Shown here one piece after another: positions 41,021 to 50,533 of a DNA stretch of 51,425 nucleotides. Origin of the DNA: Rhodospirillaceae bacterium (GTDB lineage: Bacteria > Pseudomonadota > Alphaproteobacteria > Kiloniellales > DSM-21159); assembly GCA_029265995.1 (NCBI GenBank), contig JAJUFM010000007.1, forward strand, positions 1-51,425, given 5' to 3'. Both the position numbers and the translations under genes were made by a program. The notes under the pieces are model-generated. The model searched no databases. It was not told the DNA's origin and saw nothing but the letters and a program-made list of their open reading frames with translations. The number at the start of each line of letters is the position of its first letter. Positions within the stretch are counted from its first letter, which is position 1.

Positions 41021-41050
41021 GGGGCGGCCAGTTGGCCGCCCCTTTTATTT
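41021..41050 (+). terminator. Rho-independent terminator after rpsI (probably bidirectional)
   Basis: GGGGCGGCC (41021-41029) pairs with GGCCGCCCC (41034-41042), flanked by AAAAA on the left and TTTTATTTT on the right. The symmetry would also serve rpoH, which ends at 41082 on the other strand. Confidence 0.92.
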
Positions 41051-41081
41051 TCTTGAATCTGAGGTTCAGAACCGAGCTTGG

Positions 41082-41981
41082 TCAAGCTGCGGCAAGACGC
41101 TCCTCGATGGCCGCGTTACGGATGGCCTTCTGGAGCTTTTCAAAAGCCCGCACCTCGATCTGACGAACCCGCTCTCGGCTGATACCATACTGTTGGCTCA
41201 GCTCCTCAAGCGTCGTGGGCTCTTCCTTCAGGCGCCGCTCGGTCAGGATGTGCTTCTCACGGTCGTTGAGGTTGTCCATGGCCCGCACCAGCAGCGCGCG
41301 GCGCTTGGTCAGTTCCTCTTCTTCCGCATAGATCGCCTCCTGCGTATCGTTGTCATCTGCCAACCAGTCCTGCCATTCGCCTTCCCCGTCGATTCGAAGG
41401 GGAGCATTAAGAGAATGGTCCGGGCCGGCCAGGCGCCGGTTCATGCTGACAACGTCAGCTTCGGGGACGTTCAGCTGCTCGGCGATATAGGTGACCTGTT
41501 CCGGATCGAGGTCTCCTTCATCAATCGCCTGCATTTGCCCCTTCAGCTTGCGCAGGTTGAAGAAAAGCTTCTTCTGAGCCGCCGTCGTGCCCATTTTCAC
41601 AAGCGACCAGGAGTGCAGGATGTATTCCTGAATCGCTGCGCGGATCCACCACATGGCATAGGTGGCGAGGCGGAACCCCTTTTCAGGGTCGAACCGCTTG
41701 ACCGCCTGCATCATGCCCACGTTGCCCTCACTGATCAGCTCCGCGAGCGGCAGGCCGTAGCCACGATAGCCCATGGCGATCTTGGCCACGAGCCGCAGAT
41801 GGCTGGTGACAAGCTGATGGGCTGCGTCCAGATCCTCGTGTTCGCGCCAACGCTTTGCCAGCATGTATTCCTGATCCGCTTCCAACATGGGGAATTTGCG
41901 GATTTCCTGAAGATAACGCGTCAGGTTGCTCTCCGGCGTCAGTACCGGAAGCCTAGGGGACGCTGTCGTAGCAGTGCTCAT
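41082..41981 (-). CDS. rpoH: RNA polymerase heat-shock sigma factor (sigma-32)
   Basis: A 299-residue sigma-70 family factor. Region 1.2-2 holds LTRYLQEIRKFPMLEADQEY, SHLRLVAKIAMGYRGYGLPL and GFRLATYAMWWIRAAIQEYI; QKKLFFNLRKLK is the RpoH box unique to sigma-32. Region 4 ends in LEELSQQYGISRERVRQIEV, the helix-turn-helix that reads -35. It is encoded on the minus strand, 89 nt after rluD. Its leader contains a 7-bp hairpin. Confidence 0.96.
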   Translation of the reverse strand: MSTATTASPRLPVLTPESNLTRYLQEIRKFPMLEADQEYMLAKRWREHEDLDAAHQLVTSHLRLVAKIAMGYRGYGLPLAELISEGNVGMMQAVKRFDPEKGFRLATYAMWWIRAAIQEYILHSWSLVKMGTTAAQKKLFFNLRKLKGQMQAIDEGDLDPEQVTYIAEQLNVPEADVVSMNRRLAGPDHSLNAPLRIDGEGEWQDWLADDNDTQEAIYAEEEELTKRRALLVRAMDNLNDREKHILTERRLKEEPTTLEELSQQYGISRERVRQIEVRAFEKLQKAIRNAAIEERLAAA

Positions 41982-42015
41982 ATTCCATCACCCCTCATTG
42001 ACAGACGCGCACAGC

Positions 42016-42033
42016 CGCACCCCCCTGGGTGCG
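42016..42033 (-). repeat. Inverted repeat in the rpoH leader
   Basis: CGCACCC (42016-42022) and GGGTGCG (42027-42033) pair across a 4-nt loop, 35-52 nt before the rpoH start. It could be a fold that affects translation. No T tract follows in the rpoH direction. Confidence 0.45.
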
Positions 42034-42067
42034 CATCAATCCATACCAATGCCGTCCGATTTGCCTC

Positions 42068-42097
42068 ATATTAGAGCAATTCTAGAAGTCTGGTCAA
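42068..42097 (-). promoter_or_regulatory. Candidate promoter of rpoH inside the rluD 3' end
   Basis: On the minus strand, TTGACC (42097-42092), 18 bp, then TAATAT (42073-42068). The two boxes match five and four consensus bases and would allow rpoH to be transcribed apart from rluD. Confidence 0.4.
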
Positions 42098-43081
42098 GTT
42101 CCGAAGGTCCGTAGGAAGTGTGGTTTCAAACCGAAGTTTCGAGCCATCCTGCGGATGGAGAAATCCTAGCGTTTGAGCGTGAAGAGCTTGGCGCCCCAGG
42201 GTCTTGATCGCCTCTAAAATAGCCTCCGGAAGCTGCCGCCCACTTCGAGGAATGCCTCTGCCATAGAGAGGGTCCCCAAGAAGCGGGTGCCCTGCATGGG
42301 TAAGATGCACTCGGATCTGATGCGTGCGCCCGGTAAGGAGACGACACTCGAGCAGGCTAATAGTTCCCTCGCCATAGACCGCGAGTGTGCGGTAGCGCGT
42401 GACCGCTTCCTTCCCGCCCCGGCTGAGTACGGCCATTTTCTTACGATTGCGCGGACTGCGGCCGATATTGCCGCGGATCTCACCTTCTCGTGGGCGCAGT
42501 TCGCCCCAGACCAACGCCAGGTAACTGCGTTCGACGCTGCGGGCGGAAAACTGCTCGCTTAGAGACTGAAGGGCCGCCTCGTCCTTGGCCGCGACCATCA
42601 CCCCGCTGGTGTCCTTGTCCAGCCGATGTACGATGCTCGCTCTTCCCTCAGCACCCACAGTCGCCAGCTCATTGCCGCAGTGGGCAATCAGGGCGTTTAC
42701 CAGCGTGCGATCCGGATTACCGGGGGCCGGGTGGACGACCACACCGGCGGGCTTATCGATCACGATCAGGTGGCGATCCTCATAGAGAATGTTCAGGCCT
42801 AGCGGTTGGGCCGCTAGTGGCGTTGGCTCAACTTCCGGAATCTCTATGGCAAAACTTTGTTCGGATTTGACCCTTGTAGAGGCCTCGACTATCGTCGCCG
42901 CGCCGCTACTGACTGCTCCCTGTTCGATGAGTTGCTTGATCCGGCTGCGAGACATGCCCCCAAGGCGAGAAGCCAGGAAGCGATCCAGTCGCAGCCCAGC
43001 CTCCTCTTCCTCAACGGTGAAACTGTAGCGTCCGGCGGATGATGCGTCGATGTAAGTTGGATGAGGCGGCGGCGAGGACAT
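42071..43081 (-). CDS. rluD: Ribosomal large-subunit pseudouridine synthase, RluD type
   Basis: A 336-residue enzyme that converts uridines of 23S rRNA to pseudouridine. The N-terminal S4 domain reads GLRLDRFLASRLGGMSRSRI. ASIVHRLDKDTSGVMVAAKD contains the catalytic Asp, and LLTGRTHQIRVHLTHAGHPL the conserved Arg-Thr-His-Gln motif. The ATG at 43081 is preferred over a TTG nine nt upstream; no strong ribosome site is visible. It diverges from the small membrane-protein gene 20 nt away. Confidence 0.93.
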   Translation of the reverse strand: MSSPPPHPTYIDASSAGRYSFTVEEEEAGLRLDRFLASRLGGMSRSRIKQLIEQGAVSSGAATIVEASTRVKSEQSFAIEIPEVEPTPLAAQPLGLNILYEDRHLIVIDKPAGVVVHPAPGNPDRTLVNALIAHCGNELATVGAEGRASIVHRLDKDTSGVMVAAKDEAALQSLSEQFSARSVERSYLALVWGELRPREGEIRGNIGRSPRNRKKMAVLSRGGKEAVTRYRTLAVYGEGTISLLECRLLTGRTHQIRVHLTHAGHPLLGDPLYGRGIPRSGRQLPEAILEAIKTLGRQALHAQTLGFLHPQDGSKLRFETTLPTDLRNLTRLLELL

Positions 43082-43101
43082 TTCAATCAAAGGAATAAGG
43101 G

Positions 43102-43395
43102 ATGGTAGGAGCGCTTAAAGCCCTGGTGATCGGGATGGGCATACTGATCATCGTCGGAATGGGGCTGGTGGTATATGGCATGCTCCGTCAAGCAGACAAT
43201 CTTAGCAGCCGCGAGGCCTTTGGCGAGGTAAGCGTTCCCTTGGCAGAGAGCTGCAGGATCGCGGAAACCGGCGCTGGGGACCGGGGCCTTGTGGTGATCC
43301 GGATCGAGGGTGATGACGAGAGCTGCCGCCAGATCCTGGTTTTCGACAGCATGCGCGGCGCTCTCCGGGGCCGTATTCTTCTTCCGACCGAATAG
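43102..43395 (+). CDS. Small single-pass membrane protein (DUF6476-like)
   Basis: A 97-residue protein with one N-terminal helix, ALKALVIGMGILIIVGMGLV, and a soluble tail of about 65 residues with two Cys (SCRIAET and DESCRQILVFD). It resembles small proteins often found next to rluD and rpoH in alphaproteobacteria (DUF6476), but I am not certain of the family. AAGGA precedes the ATG. The threonine aldolase gene follows 14 nt later. Confidence 0.7.
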   Translation: MVGALKALVIGMGILIIVGMGLVVYGMLRQADNLSSREAFGEVSVPLAESCRIAETGAGDRGLVVIRIEGDDESCRQILVFDSMRGALRGRILLPTE

Positions 43396-43409
43396 GCAAA
43401 CAGATTCTC

Positions 43410-44441
43410 ATGATCAATTTTGCATCTGATAACGTTACCAGTGCCAGCCCCGAAGTTCTCCAAGCTGTGATCGACGCCAACAAAACGGCGCCTCGCATGC
43501 CTTATGGCAATGATCCCTACACGGCGAACATCGAAGCACAGCTAAGCGAGTTGTTTGAAACCGAGGTGCGCGCCTTACTCGTGGGGACAGGCACGGCCGC
43601 CAACGCTCTCGCTCTGGCGAGCCTGACGCCCCCTTGGGGAGCGATTTATTGTCACGAACAGGCGCATATCCAGACGTCAGAATGCGCCGCGCCAGAATTC
43701 TACACCGGTGGTGCCAAGCTCGTGCCTCTGCCCGGGACGAACGGCAAGCTGGCTCCCGAGGTTCTATGCAAGGCGATAGATCGCAGTGACTCGGTTCATC
43801 ATGTACAACCGTCGGCGCTCTCGCTGACACAGGCGACCGAAGCGGGGACGATCTACCGACCGGAGGAGGTCGCGGCACTTGCTCGGATCGCCGCCGAGGC
43901 GGGGCTGAAGGTGCACATGGACGGCGCCCGCTTTGCAAATGCGGTTGCGGCTGCGGGCTGTTCTGCTGCGGAGATGACCTGGAAGGCCGGCGTGGATGTG
44001 CTTTCCTTCGGCGGCACCAAGAACGGTTGCCTCGGAGCCGAAGCTATCATCTACTTCAAAGCCGAGTTGGCCGAGAATGCGGCACGTCAACGCAAGCGCG
44101 GCGGGCACCTTTTCTCCAAGATGCGGCTCCTGACTGCACAGTTCGAAGGCTATCTGGCGGAAGGTGCCTGGCTGCGGCGTGCGGCTCATGCAAATGCCAT
44201 GGCCAAAAGGCTGGCGGCTGGGATAGGGGGCGTGCAGGGGGTGGAGCTGCTTTTTCCGGTAGAAAGTAATCAGCTTTTTCCCCGCTTTCCCGCCGGCGTC
44301 GCGCATCGCTTGAACGAGGAGGGATTTCTTTTCTATCCCGAAATGATCGACGGCGCGTCGCGCCTCGTCACGGCGTGGTCCACCACTGAAGAGGAAGTGG
44401 ACCAATTCGTGATGGCAGTGCGCAGAGTGCTGGAAGGTTAA
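43410..44441 (+). CDS. ltaE: Low-specificity L-threonine aldolase
   Basis: A 343-residue PLP enzyme splitting threonine to glycine and acetaldehyde. FASDNVTSASPEVLQAVIDA, LLVGTGTAANALALASL, LKVHMDGARFANAVAAAG and the PLP lysine in VLSFGGTKNGCLGAEA give the family. It belongs to the aminotransferase class V/beta-eliminating lyase group. It is downstream of the small membrane protein; no serine or glycine gene is adjacent. Confidence 0.93.
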   Translation: MINFASDNVTSASPEVLQAVIDANKTAPRMPYGNDPYTANIEAQLSELFETEVRALLVGTGTAANALALASLTPPWGAIYCHEQAHIQTSECAAPEFYTGGAKLVPLPGTNGKLAPEVLCKAIDRSDSVHHVQPSALSLTQATEAGTIYRPEEVAALARIAAEAGLKVHMDGARFANAVAAAGCSAAEMTWKAGVDVLSFGGTKNGCLGAEAIIYFKAELAENAARQRKRGGHLFSKMRLLTAQFEGYLAEGAWLRRAAHANAMAKRLAAGIGGVQGVELLFPVESNQLFPRFPAGVAHRLNEEGFLFYPEMIDGASRLVTAWSTTEEEVDQFVMAVRRVLEG

Positions 44442-44535
44442 GGAATAGATAGAAGAGCCAGCCTTTTGCCCGATGAGGAACCTGAGCCTGTCTCTGCCGA
44501 TTTCTATGGCACCAACCAGTAATGGGCACGAAAGC

Positions 44536-45090
44536 ATGTTCTCGCCGGTCAAGCTGCTGCTCATCTTCTCGTTGCTTCTGCTAGGTGCCTGTGCCGGAAC
44601 GGGGCCGACACCTTATCAGCCGGCTGAGCGCCCCGGTGGTTTTGGCTACAGCGAGACCAAGGTCTCTGAGGATAGCTATCGGATAACCGTGACGGGCAAT
44701 TCCCTCACGACTAGGGACCGCATCGAAGATTATCTGCTTTTCCGCGCCGCCGAATTGACGCTGATGGAAGGCTACGATCATTTTCTCCTTCTCGACCGTC
44801 AAACTGATTCGGATACCGTGCGCTACTATGAGAACTGGGGACCTGCCTGGGGGCCTGGATGGGCCTGGCGGCCGTACTGGGGCGGCTATTACGGCGGCGG
44901 ATCCCATTATGGCACCGGGCTGGGAATGACCTTCGGCGGCGGCCCGAGCGGCCAGCAGACCCGCTATCAAACGACGGCGCTGGTGCAGATGCATATGGGA
45001 AGGCCGCCCGTCGTTCTGGGGGCGCTCTACGAAGCGCAGCGTGTCATCGATGAACTCGCGCTTCGGGTGCGACCCAATTCGCTCGAATAG
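44536..45090 (+). CDS. CC0125/CC1285-family lipoprotein
   Basis: A 184-residue predicted lipoprotein. The signal MFSPVKLLLIFSLLLLGAC ends in a lipobox LLGAC. The mature part has GGFGYSETKVSEDSYRITVT and TTRDRIEDYLLFRAAELTLM, typical of this alphaproteobacterial family, then an aromatic Gly/Tyr/Trp-rich stretch (WGPGWAWRPYWGGYYGGGSH). The ATG at 44536 is chosen because it gives a compact signal; in-frame ATGs at 44473 and 44506 would add a poor leader. Function is unknown. Confidence 0.82.
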   Translation: MFSPVKLLLIFSLLLLGACAGTGPTPYQPAERPGGFGYSETKVSEDSYRITVTGNSLTTRDRIEDYLLFRAAELTLMEGYDHFLLLDRQTDSDTVRYYENWGPAWGPGWAWRPYWGGYYGGGSHYGTGLGMTFGGGPSGQQTRYQTTALVQMHMGRPPVVLGALYEAQRVIDELALRVRPNSLE

Positions 45091-45096
45091 CACTGT

Positions 45097-46335
45097 ATGA
45101 GCGATAAGGTTTTGCAAGCGCGGCGGGTCGCCATCATTGGGGCTGGCCCAGCCGGTCTCATGGCGGCGGAATTCTTGGCCGCGGCTGGAGTGGCCGTGTC
45201 CCTACATGAGAGGATGCCATCGGCCGGCCGGCGCCTGCTCATGGCGGGGCGAGGTGGCCTTAACCTTACCCACAGTGAGCCTCTAGAGCCTTTTCTCGAG
45301 CGCTATGGTGCTGCCCGACAAAATCTTGAGCCGGCTCTGCGCGCTTTCCCGCCGCCGGCGCTACGTGCTTGGGCAGAAGGGCTGGGGCAAGAGACCTTCA
45401 TCGGGTCGAGTGGGAGAGTGTTTCCGCGCGCGATGAAGGCTTCTCCGCTGCTGCGTGCGTGGCTTGCACGCTTGCGTGATCTGGGGGTGGAGCTGCGGCT
45501 GCGGAGCTGTTGGTGCGGTTGGGACGCAAACGGCGGCCTCCTGGTCAAAAGCCCCCAAGGCACAGAGGAGATCAACGTAGATGCAACGCTGCTGGCGCTT
45601 GGAGGCGCAAGCTGGCCCCGGCTCGGCGCGGATGGGGCATGGGCTGCCATGCTGGCCGCACGCGGGGTTACTGTACGAGGGTTCCGCCCGGCTAACTGCG
45701 GCTTTTCCGTCGACTGGAGCGAAGGGTTCAGCCAGCGCTTTGCCGGGAGTCCCTTGAAGAACACCGCCTTCACCTTTGCGGGACGCAAGGTTACAGGCGA
45801 GGCGATCGTAACTGCCTATGGTCTTGAAGGCTCTGCCATCTACGCGCTGTCGAGAGACATCCGAAACCATATTGAAGAAGGTGGTGAGGCGCGCCTTCTG
45901 CTCGATCTAAGACCTGATCTATCTGTCGCAGCTCTTGAGCAGAAGCTTGCGCGTGTTTCTGGTTCGGCTTCCACAGCAAACCTGCTGCGTAAAGGTGCGG
46001 GCCTCTCGCCGGTTTCCGCCAACCTGCTGCGAGAAGGTTCTTCTTGGGAACGATCCCCTGCGAGCCTCGCTCTGGCGATAAAGAAGGTTCCTGTCGTTCT
46101 GCGAGCTCCCCAAACTTTGGATCGAGCCATCTCTAGCGCGGGCGGCATCGCCTGGCCGGAAGTCGATAAGAACTTCATGCTGCGGCGACTGCCGGGGGTC
46201 TTCGTCGCAGGCGAGATGCTGGATTGGGAAGCTCCGACCGGAGGTTATCTCCTGCAAGCCTGCTTTGCCACCGGCCGCGCGGCCGCCGCGGGCATCCTCG
46301 CGCATCTCGATGGCTTAAGGCCGTTCAGCGACTGA
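45097..46335 (+). CDS. HI0933/YhiN-type FAD-dependent oxidoreductase (TIGR03862-like)
   Basis: A 412-residue flavoprotein. RVAIIGAGPAGLMAAEFLAA is the FAD dinucleotide fold, SAGRRLLMAGRGGLNLTHSE the family-specific loop, and DATLLALGGASWPRLGADGA the second FAD contact. VFVAGEMLDWEAPTGGYLLQ at the end closes the FAD site. The reaction is unknown. It starts 6 nt after the lipoprotein gene, suggesting one transcript. Confidence 0.9.
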   Translation: MSDKVLQARRVAIIGAGPAGLMAAEFLAAAGVAVSLHERMPSAGRRLLMAGRGGLNLTHSEPLEPFLERYGAARQNLEPALRAFPPPALRAWAEGLGQETFIGSSGRVFPRAMKASPLLRAWLARLRDLGVELRLRSCWCGWDANGGLLVKSPQGTEEINVDATLLALGGASWPRLGADGAWAAMLAARGVTVRGFRPANCGFSVDWSEGFSQRFAGSPLKNTAFTFAGRKVTGEAIVTAYGLEGSAIYALSRDIRNHIEEGGEARLLLDLRPDLSVAALEQKLARVSGSASTANLLRKGAGLSPVSANLLREGSSWERSPASLALAIKKVPVVLRAPQTLDRAISSAGGIAWPEVDKNFMLRRLPGVFVAGEMLDWEAPTGGYLLQACFATGRAAAAGILAHLDGLRPFSD

Positions 46336-46344
46336 AGCGCCAAT

Positions 46345-46860
46345 CTATTCGCTGTTGGACAGTTCAGTCTGAAGTTCCTGAACGATCGTTCGAGCGCCGC
46401 GCAACCATGCTTCGTCGTTATCGCCCCGCAGCGATAGCTGCCGGAAGAACACCCTCTCGCCAGCTCCTGTCTCGAAGCCGCCTGCCCACATTTCTATGAG
46501 CATGGAGCTGCCCTTGTGGATAGCACCTGCGAGAACCAGGTCAGCGCCAGCGTCGCTGGCCGCCTCAATGATGCAATCAGAGTCTTCCGGCGCACAATCG
46601 GGGTCCAGAGGCACGAACACGAAGTCGTTGCTCTCCTTCAAGCCCTGCTGCAGCTCCTGGTAGACGAGCTGTAGACGTGCCTCATGTTCGGCTGTCTGAT
46701 CTTCTGGCTCATGAGAGGTGTCCAGGAACCCAAATTCCAGAAGCGCGACCAGAGTAGGCTCTGCAGCCGCACCGGCTACTGGGTGGAACGCCGCCAGGCA
46801 CAGAACAGAGACGGCAACAGCAAATGCCGTTGCTCTTCCGTTAAAGCGTCCACGCTTCAT
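46345..46860 (-). CDS. Secreted DUF2380-family protein
   Basis: A 171-residue protein with a signal peptide (ATAFAVAVSVLCLAAFHPVA..GAAA). The mature part begins VALLEFGFLDTS and has ASDAGADLVLAGAIHKGSSM and SLRGDNDEAWLRGARTIV, matching DUF2380, whose role is not known. A Cys pair (DPDCAPEDSDC) may form a disulfide in the periplasm. It is convergent with the flavoprotein gene, 9 nt away. Confidence 0.82.
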   Translation of the reverse strand: MKRGRFNGRATAFAVAVSVLCLAAFHPVAGAAAEPTLVALLEFGFLDTSHEPEDQTAEHEARLQLVYQELQQGLKESNDFVFVPLDPDCAPEDSDCIIEAASDAGADLVLAGAIHKGSSMLIEMWAGGFETGAGERVFFRQLSLRGDNDEAWLRGARTIVQELQTELSNSE

Positions 46861-46896
46861 GCAGCTATCCTTCAGCCTTGGTTAGCGGAGAGAAGA

Positions 46897-47475
46897 TTAT
46901 AGCAGGCTCGACACCCTGGCCCGAAGAAGGGGCAAGAGATCTGCAGCGAACCAGGGGTTCCGCTTGAGCCAAGCGGTGTTGCGCCAACTGGGATGTGGCA
47001 GCGGAATGAACTCAGGTTCATAGGCCTGCCAGTTTTGCACCGTTTCGGTCAGCGTCGGAAAGCGCTTCTTTCCCAGGTAGTAGGCCTGGGCGTAGCTGCC
47101 GACCAGCAAGGTTAGTTTAAGCCGAGGCATTAGAAGTCGAAGCCTGGGATGCCAAAGCGCCGCGCAACCCTTTATCGGCGGCAAATCGCCGCCGTGTCGA
47201 TCCCGCCCCGGGTAGCACAGGCCCATTGGAGCTATGGCGATGCGTTCTTCGTCGTAGAAGGTAGCTGCATCGACACCGAGCCACTCACGCAGGCGGTCCC
47301 CGGACCGGTCGTTGAAGGGCACACCGCTTTCGTGCACCCGCGTGCCTGGCGCCTGCCCGACTATGAGAATGCGGGCCGTTGTACTGGCTCGTATGACGGG
47401 TCGGGGGCCGAGAGGAAGAAGGTTTGCGCAGCGTCGGCAGCCACGGGCTTCCTCCAGCAGTTGTTGCAGCGTCAC
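46897..47475 (-). CDS. Uracil-DNA glycosylase family protein
   Basis: A 192-residue protein of the COG1573 glycosylase-like group. [15 protein letters not shown] holds a Cxx[21 protein letters not shown] is motif 1, with [16 protein letters not shown] after it, and PLPHPSWRN is the HPS motif 2. The activity of this subgroup is not certain. The start is GTG overlapping the cobB stop by 4 nt, so the two are coupled. Confidence 0.85.
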   Translation of the reverse strand: MTLQQLLEEARGCRRCANLLPLGPRPVIRASTTARILIVGQAPGTRVHESGVPFNDRSGDRLREWLGVDAATFYDEERIAIAPMGLCYPGRDRHGGDLPPIKGCAALWHPRLRLLMPRLKLTLLVGSYAQAYYLGKKRFPTLTETVQNWQAYEPEFIPLPHPSWRNTAWLKRNPWFAADLLPLLRARVSSLL

Positions 47476-48215
47476 AGCATCTCACGGGCTAACAATCGGC
47501 CAACATACTCGGGCACCAGTTCGCTGGCCGGACCCTGATGCACTTCATGAAACAGGCTGTAACCCTCGCTCGGCTCCAGATTGAGCTCGACCGTATGGCC
47601 ATTGCCGAGTGCTCTTACCTCTTCGACGAAGCCCGCTGCTGGATAAACCACTCCCGACGTACCAATGGAAATGAAGAGATCGCACTCGGCCAGTGCCGCA
47701 TAGATTTCCGGCATGAAGTACGGCATCTCCCCGAACCAAACGACGTCCACGCGCAGCTGGCCGCGCTGATCACAACCCGGGCAGCGGCTTCGTGTGTCGA
47801 GATCGTGTGGCCATTCATGAACATCCGAACACGCCAAGCATCGCGCCTTCAGCAGCTCCCCGTGCATGTGTAGCAGGTGGCGATTGCCGGCACGCTCATG
47901 GAGATCATCGATGTTCTGAGTTACGAGAAGAAATTCCCCCGGCCATTCCCTCTCCAGCCGTGCGAGCGCCAGGTGCGCCGCATTGGGTTGTAGCGCCGGG
48001 TCGTGCAGCCCTTCGCGCCGGCTGTTATAGAAGCTGTGGACCAGGTCGGGATTTCGTTCAAAGGCTTCCGGCGTCGCTACGTCTTCAAGGTTCACCTTGC
48101 TCCAGATTCCATCGGCATCGCGAAAGGTGTCGAGGCCCGATTCCTTGGAAATTCCCGCTCCGGTGAGCACGACGATACGCCCAGCGTCGCGCTTGTCCTG
48201 ACGCGTCTTCAACAT
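47472..48215 (-). CDS. cobB: NAD-dependent protein deacylase (Sir2/CobB)
   Basis: A 247-residue sirtuin. [20 protein letters not shown] is the NAD-binding start, [14 protein letters not shown] the catalytic core and [12 protein letters not shown] the active His; four Cys (CLAC and CPGC) bind zinc. [20 protein letters not shown] completes the NAD site. The ATG at 48215 has AGGAGAAG about 8 nt before it; ATG 48239 lacks a ribosome site. The UDG-like gene follows with a 4-nt overlap. Confidence 0.93.
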   Translation of the reverse strand: MLKTRQDKRDAGRIVVLTGAGISKESGLDTFRDADGIWSKVNLEDVATPEAFERNPDLVHSFYNSRREGLHDPALQPNAAHLALARLEREWPGEFLLVTQNIDDLHERAGNRHLLHMHGELLKARCLACSDVHEWPHDLDTRSRCPGCDQRGQLRVDVVWFGEMPYFMPEIYAALAECDLFISIGTSGVVYPAAGFVEEVRALGNGHTVELNLEPSEGYSLFHEVHQGPASELVPEYVGRLLAREML

Positions 48216-48304
48216 CACAGCTTCTCCTGCATGCATCATAACGTAGGGATTGCGGAATGCCGGAGCCAGTCCTCAAAGCGCATTCTTTTGCCGTCCCGGC
48301 AGGT

Positions 48305-50533
48305 TCACAGGAAGGAGTAGGGGTCAATGTCAACTTGCAAGCGAAGGCTGCCGGGCCGGGGAAGGCCAGCTATCCAATCGCCAATGATCCGTTGTAGTGG
48401 CAGCTCGCGGCGCGCCTTGAGCAGAAAGCGTCTGCGATGACGGCCCCGGAGGACGGCTAGCGGGGCAGGGGCAGGCCCCAGTACCTGCAGCCCTTGAAAT
48501 CGAGGGGCCTGTCGGGCAAGTGCGCGCGCTGCTTGATCCAGGCGATCGGGGTCTACGTCTGACAAGATAATTGCAGCGAGGCGGGTAAAGGGGGGCAGGT
48601 GGCCGTCGCGACGAGCCGCGGCTTCTCGTTCCAGGAAGCTGTCTTTATCGCCTTCGGCGAGCGCACGAATCACGGGGTGGTCGGGTTCGTGTGTTTGAAG
48701 AAAAACCCGTCCAGGGCGTTCTGCCCGACCAGCGCGGCCCGAAACCTGGTGCAGGAGTTGGAAGCTCCGCTCTCCCGCCCGCAGATCACCACCTGACAAG
48801 CCAAGATCGGCATCGACGACGCCGACCACCGTGAGCCAGGGAAAATGATGACCCTTGGCTACGATCTGGGTCCCCACAATCAGATCCACTTGCCGTTCGC
48901 GGATCTTATCCATCAACTCTTCGGCGGCACGCGGACCAGGCAGGACATCGCTCGAGAGCAGAAGCCGCCTGGCTTCGGGGAAAAGTTGAGCCACTTCCTC
49001 GTCCAGTCGTTCGACACCGGGCCCGCAGGCGGCGAAGCTGTCCTCCGCCTGGCAGGAGGGGCATTGGCGAGGAAGAGTGGCACCGTGGCCACAGTGGTGG
49101 CACTCCAAGCGGCGGGTAAGGCGATGCTCGACCAACCAGCTGGTGCAATTGGGGCACTGCAGCCGGAAGCCGCAGGTTCGACAGAGCGTTAGAGGTGCGT
49201 AGCCGCGGCGATTGAGGAAGAGCAGAGCCTGTTCCCCCGCCTCCAGCGCTCCTCCGATAGCTTCGCGCAGAGGGGGAGAAAGCCAACTGGTTGCGCCGTT
49301 GGGTAGCCGCGGCGGCCGGTGACGGCGCAGATCTACAATCTCCACGTCAGGTAGCCGCGCGACCCCGTGTCGTAGCGGTAAATGGACTGCTCGATACTTT
49401 CCGCTTTGCACATTGAGCACAGTTTCAAGCGAGGGAGTGGCAGAGGCAAGAATGATGGGTACGCTTTCCAAAGAAGCTCTCACCACGGCCATATCCCTGG
49501 CCTGGTAGATCACGCCATCTTCCTGCTTGTAGGCCGGATCGTGCTCTTCATCGACGATGATCAAGCCGAGCCGAGGGAAGGGCATGAAAAGCGCGGAGCG
49601 CGCTCCAACGACAACCGACACCTCGCCATCAGCGACAGCGCGCCATGTTAAACGACGCTGGGCCTGGGTTACATCGCTGTGCCATTCCGCCGGTCGCGCG
49701 CCGAAGCGTTGCTCGAAGCGCATTAGCCACTGGGAGGAAAGCGAGATCTCGGGCTGTAGGACCAGCACCTGCGCGTTGGCTTTCAGCGCTGCTGCGATCG
49801 CTTCGAAGTAAACTTCGGTTTTGCCCGATCCCGTCACGCCATCGAGCAGGGTAACGCTGAACCCCTTAGCGACTGACGTCGCGAGCTCGGCGGCGGCGGC
49901 GCTTTGTGCCTCGGAAAGACTATAGCCATCGCGATGGGGGTCAGGGGCATCCAACTCGAGCTTGACGGGCAGGGTGATCCATTCCAGCGCCCCGGCCTCA
50001 GCCAGCCCTCTAACCACCCCCACGCCCACGCCGGCCTCCCGCGCCAGCTCGGTCGCGCGCCGCGCCAAACCATCCCGAGCAACTTCCAAGACCCTTTGCC
50101 TGGCCGCAGTCATTTTCAGGGACCTTGGCATCTCTTCGAGCAGTCGCACTGCTTGTACAGGTCGTTCTGGTCGCAGAGCCGCGGGAACGGGCAAGGCCAT
50201 ACGCAAGACAGCCCCCAGCGGCGCCATGGTGTAGCGCGAGACCCATTCTATGAAGCGCCGCTGACTTTCGGGGAGCGGAACGGCTTCAAGCCGATCAATG
50301 ACTGCTTTCAGGCGAGACGCCGGGATTTCATCTGCTGTCTCCTCCGGATCCCACACCGCTCCGATTACCCGCCTCTTCCCAAGAGGCACCTCTACAAGAT
50401 CCCCGGGTGCAAGGGTCATTCCCGCTGGGACCTGGTAATCGTAGAGGGCGTCCAGTGGTAACGGGAGCAGTACCTTGACGCGCTGGATCTGGCCTTGATG
50501 GCTGTCCACGCCTGAAAGTTGGGAAGGGCTCAT
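48305..50533 (-). CDS. priA: Primosomal protein N' (replication restart helicase PriA)
   Basis: A 742-residue 3'-5' helicase that reloads the replisome at stalled forks. Walker A is LLDGVTGSGKTEVYFEAIAA, the DEAH-box is LIIVDEEHDPAYKQEDG. Eight zinc-binding Cys are in CRTCGFRLQCPNC and CHHCGHGATLPRQCPSC. Helicase motifs ILASATPSLETVL and VSGRAGRAERPGRVF follow. The ATG at 50533 gives MSPSQLSGV; an upstream extension to 50800 would run into fsa and is rejected. Confidence 0.95.
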   Translation of the reverse strand: MSPSQLSGVDSHQGQIQRVKVLLPLPLDALYDYQVPAGMTLAPGDLVEVPLGKRRVIGAVWDPEETADEIPASRLKAVIDRLEAVPLPESQRRFIEWVSRYTMAPLGAVLRMALPVPAALRPERPVQAVRLLEEMPRSLKMTAARQRVLEVARDGLARRATELAREAGVGVGVVRGLAEAGALEWITLPVKLELDAPDPHRDGYSLSEAQSAAAAELATSVAKGFSVTLLDGVTGSGKTEVYFEAIAAALKANAQVLVLQPEISLSSQWLMRFEQRFGARPAEWHSDVTQAQRRLTWRAVADGEVSVVVGARSALFMPFPRLGLIIVDEEHDPAYKQEDGVIYQARDMAVVRASLESVPIILASATPSLETVLNVQSGKYRAVHLPLRHGVARLPDVEIVDLRRHRPPRLPNGATSWLSPPLREAIGGALEAGEQALLFLNRRGYAPLTLCRTCGFRLQCPNCTSWLVEHRLTRRLECHHCGHGATLPRQCPSCQAEDSFAACGPGVERLDEEVAQLFPEARRLLLSSDVLPGPRAAEELMDKIRERQVDLIVGTQIVAKGHHFPWLTVVGVVDADLGLSGGDLRAGERSFQLLHQVSGRAGRAERPGRVFLQTHEPDHPVIRALAEGDKDSFLEREAAARRDGHLPPFTRLAAIILSDVDPDRLDQAARALARQAPRFQGLQVLGPAPAPLAVLRGRHRRRFLLKARRELPLQRIIGDWIAGLPRPGSLRLQVDIDPYSFL

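Noticed and set aside
40890-42074. 394-codon plus-strand frame across the rpsI end and rpoH
   Set aside because: It crosses the rpsI terminator and is antisense to rpoH, which has all sigma-factor regions.
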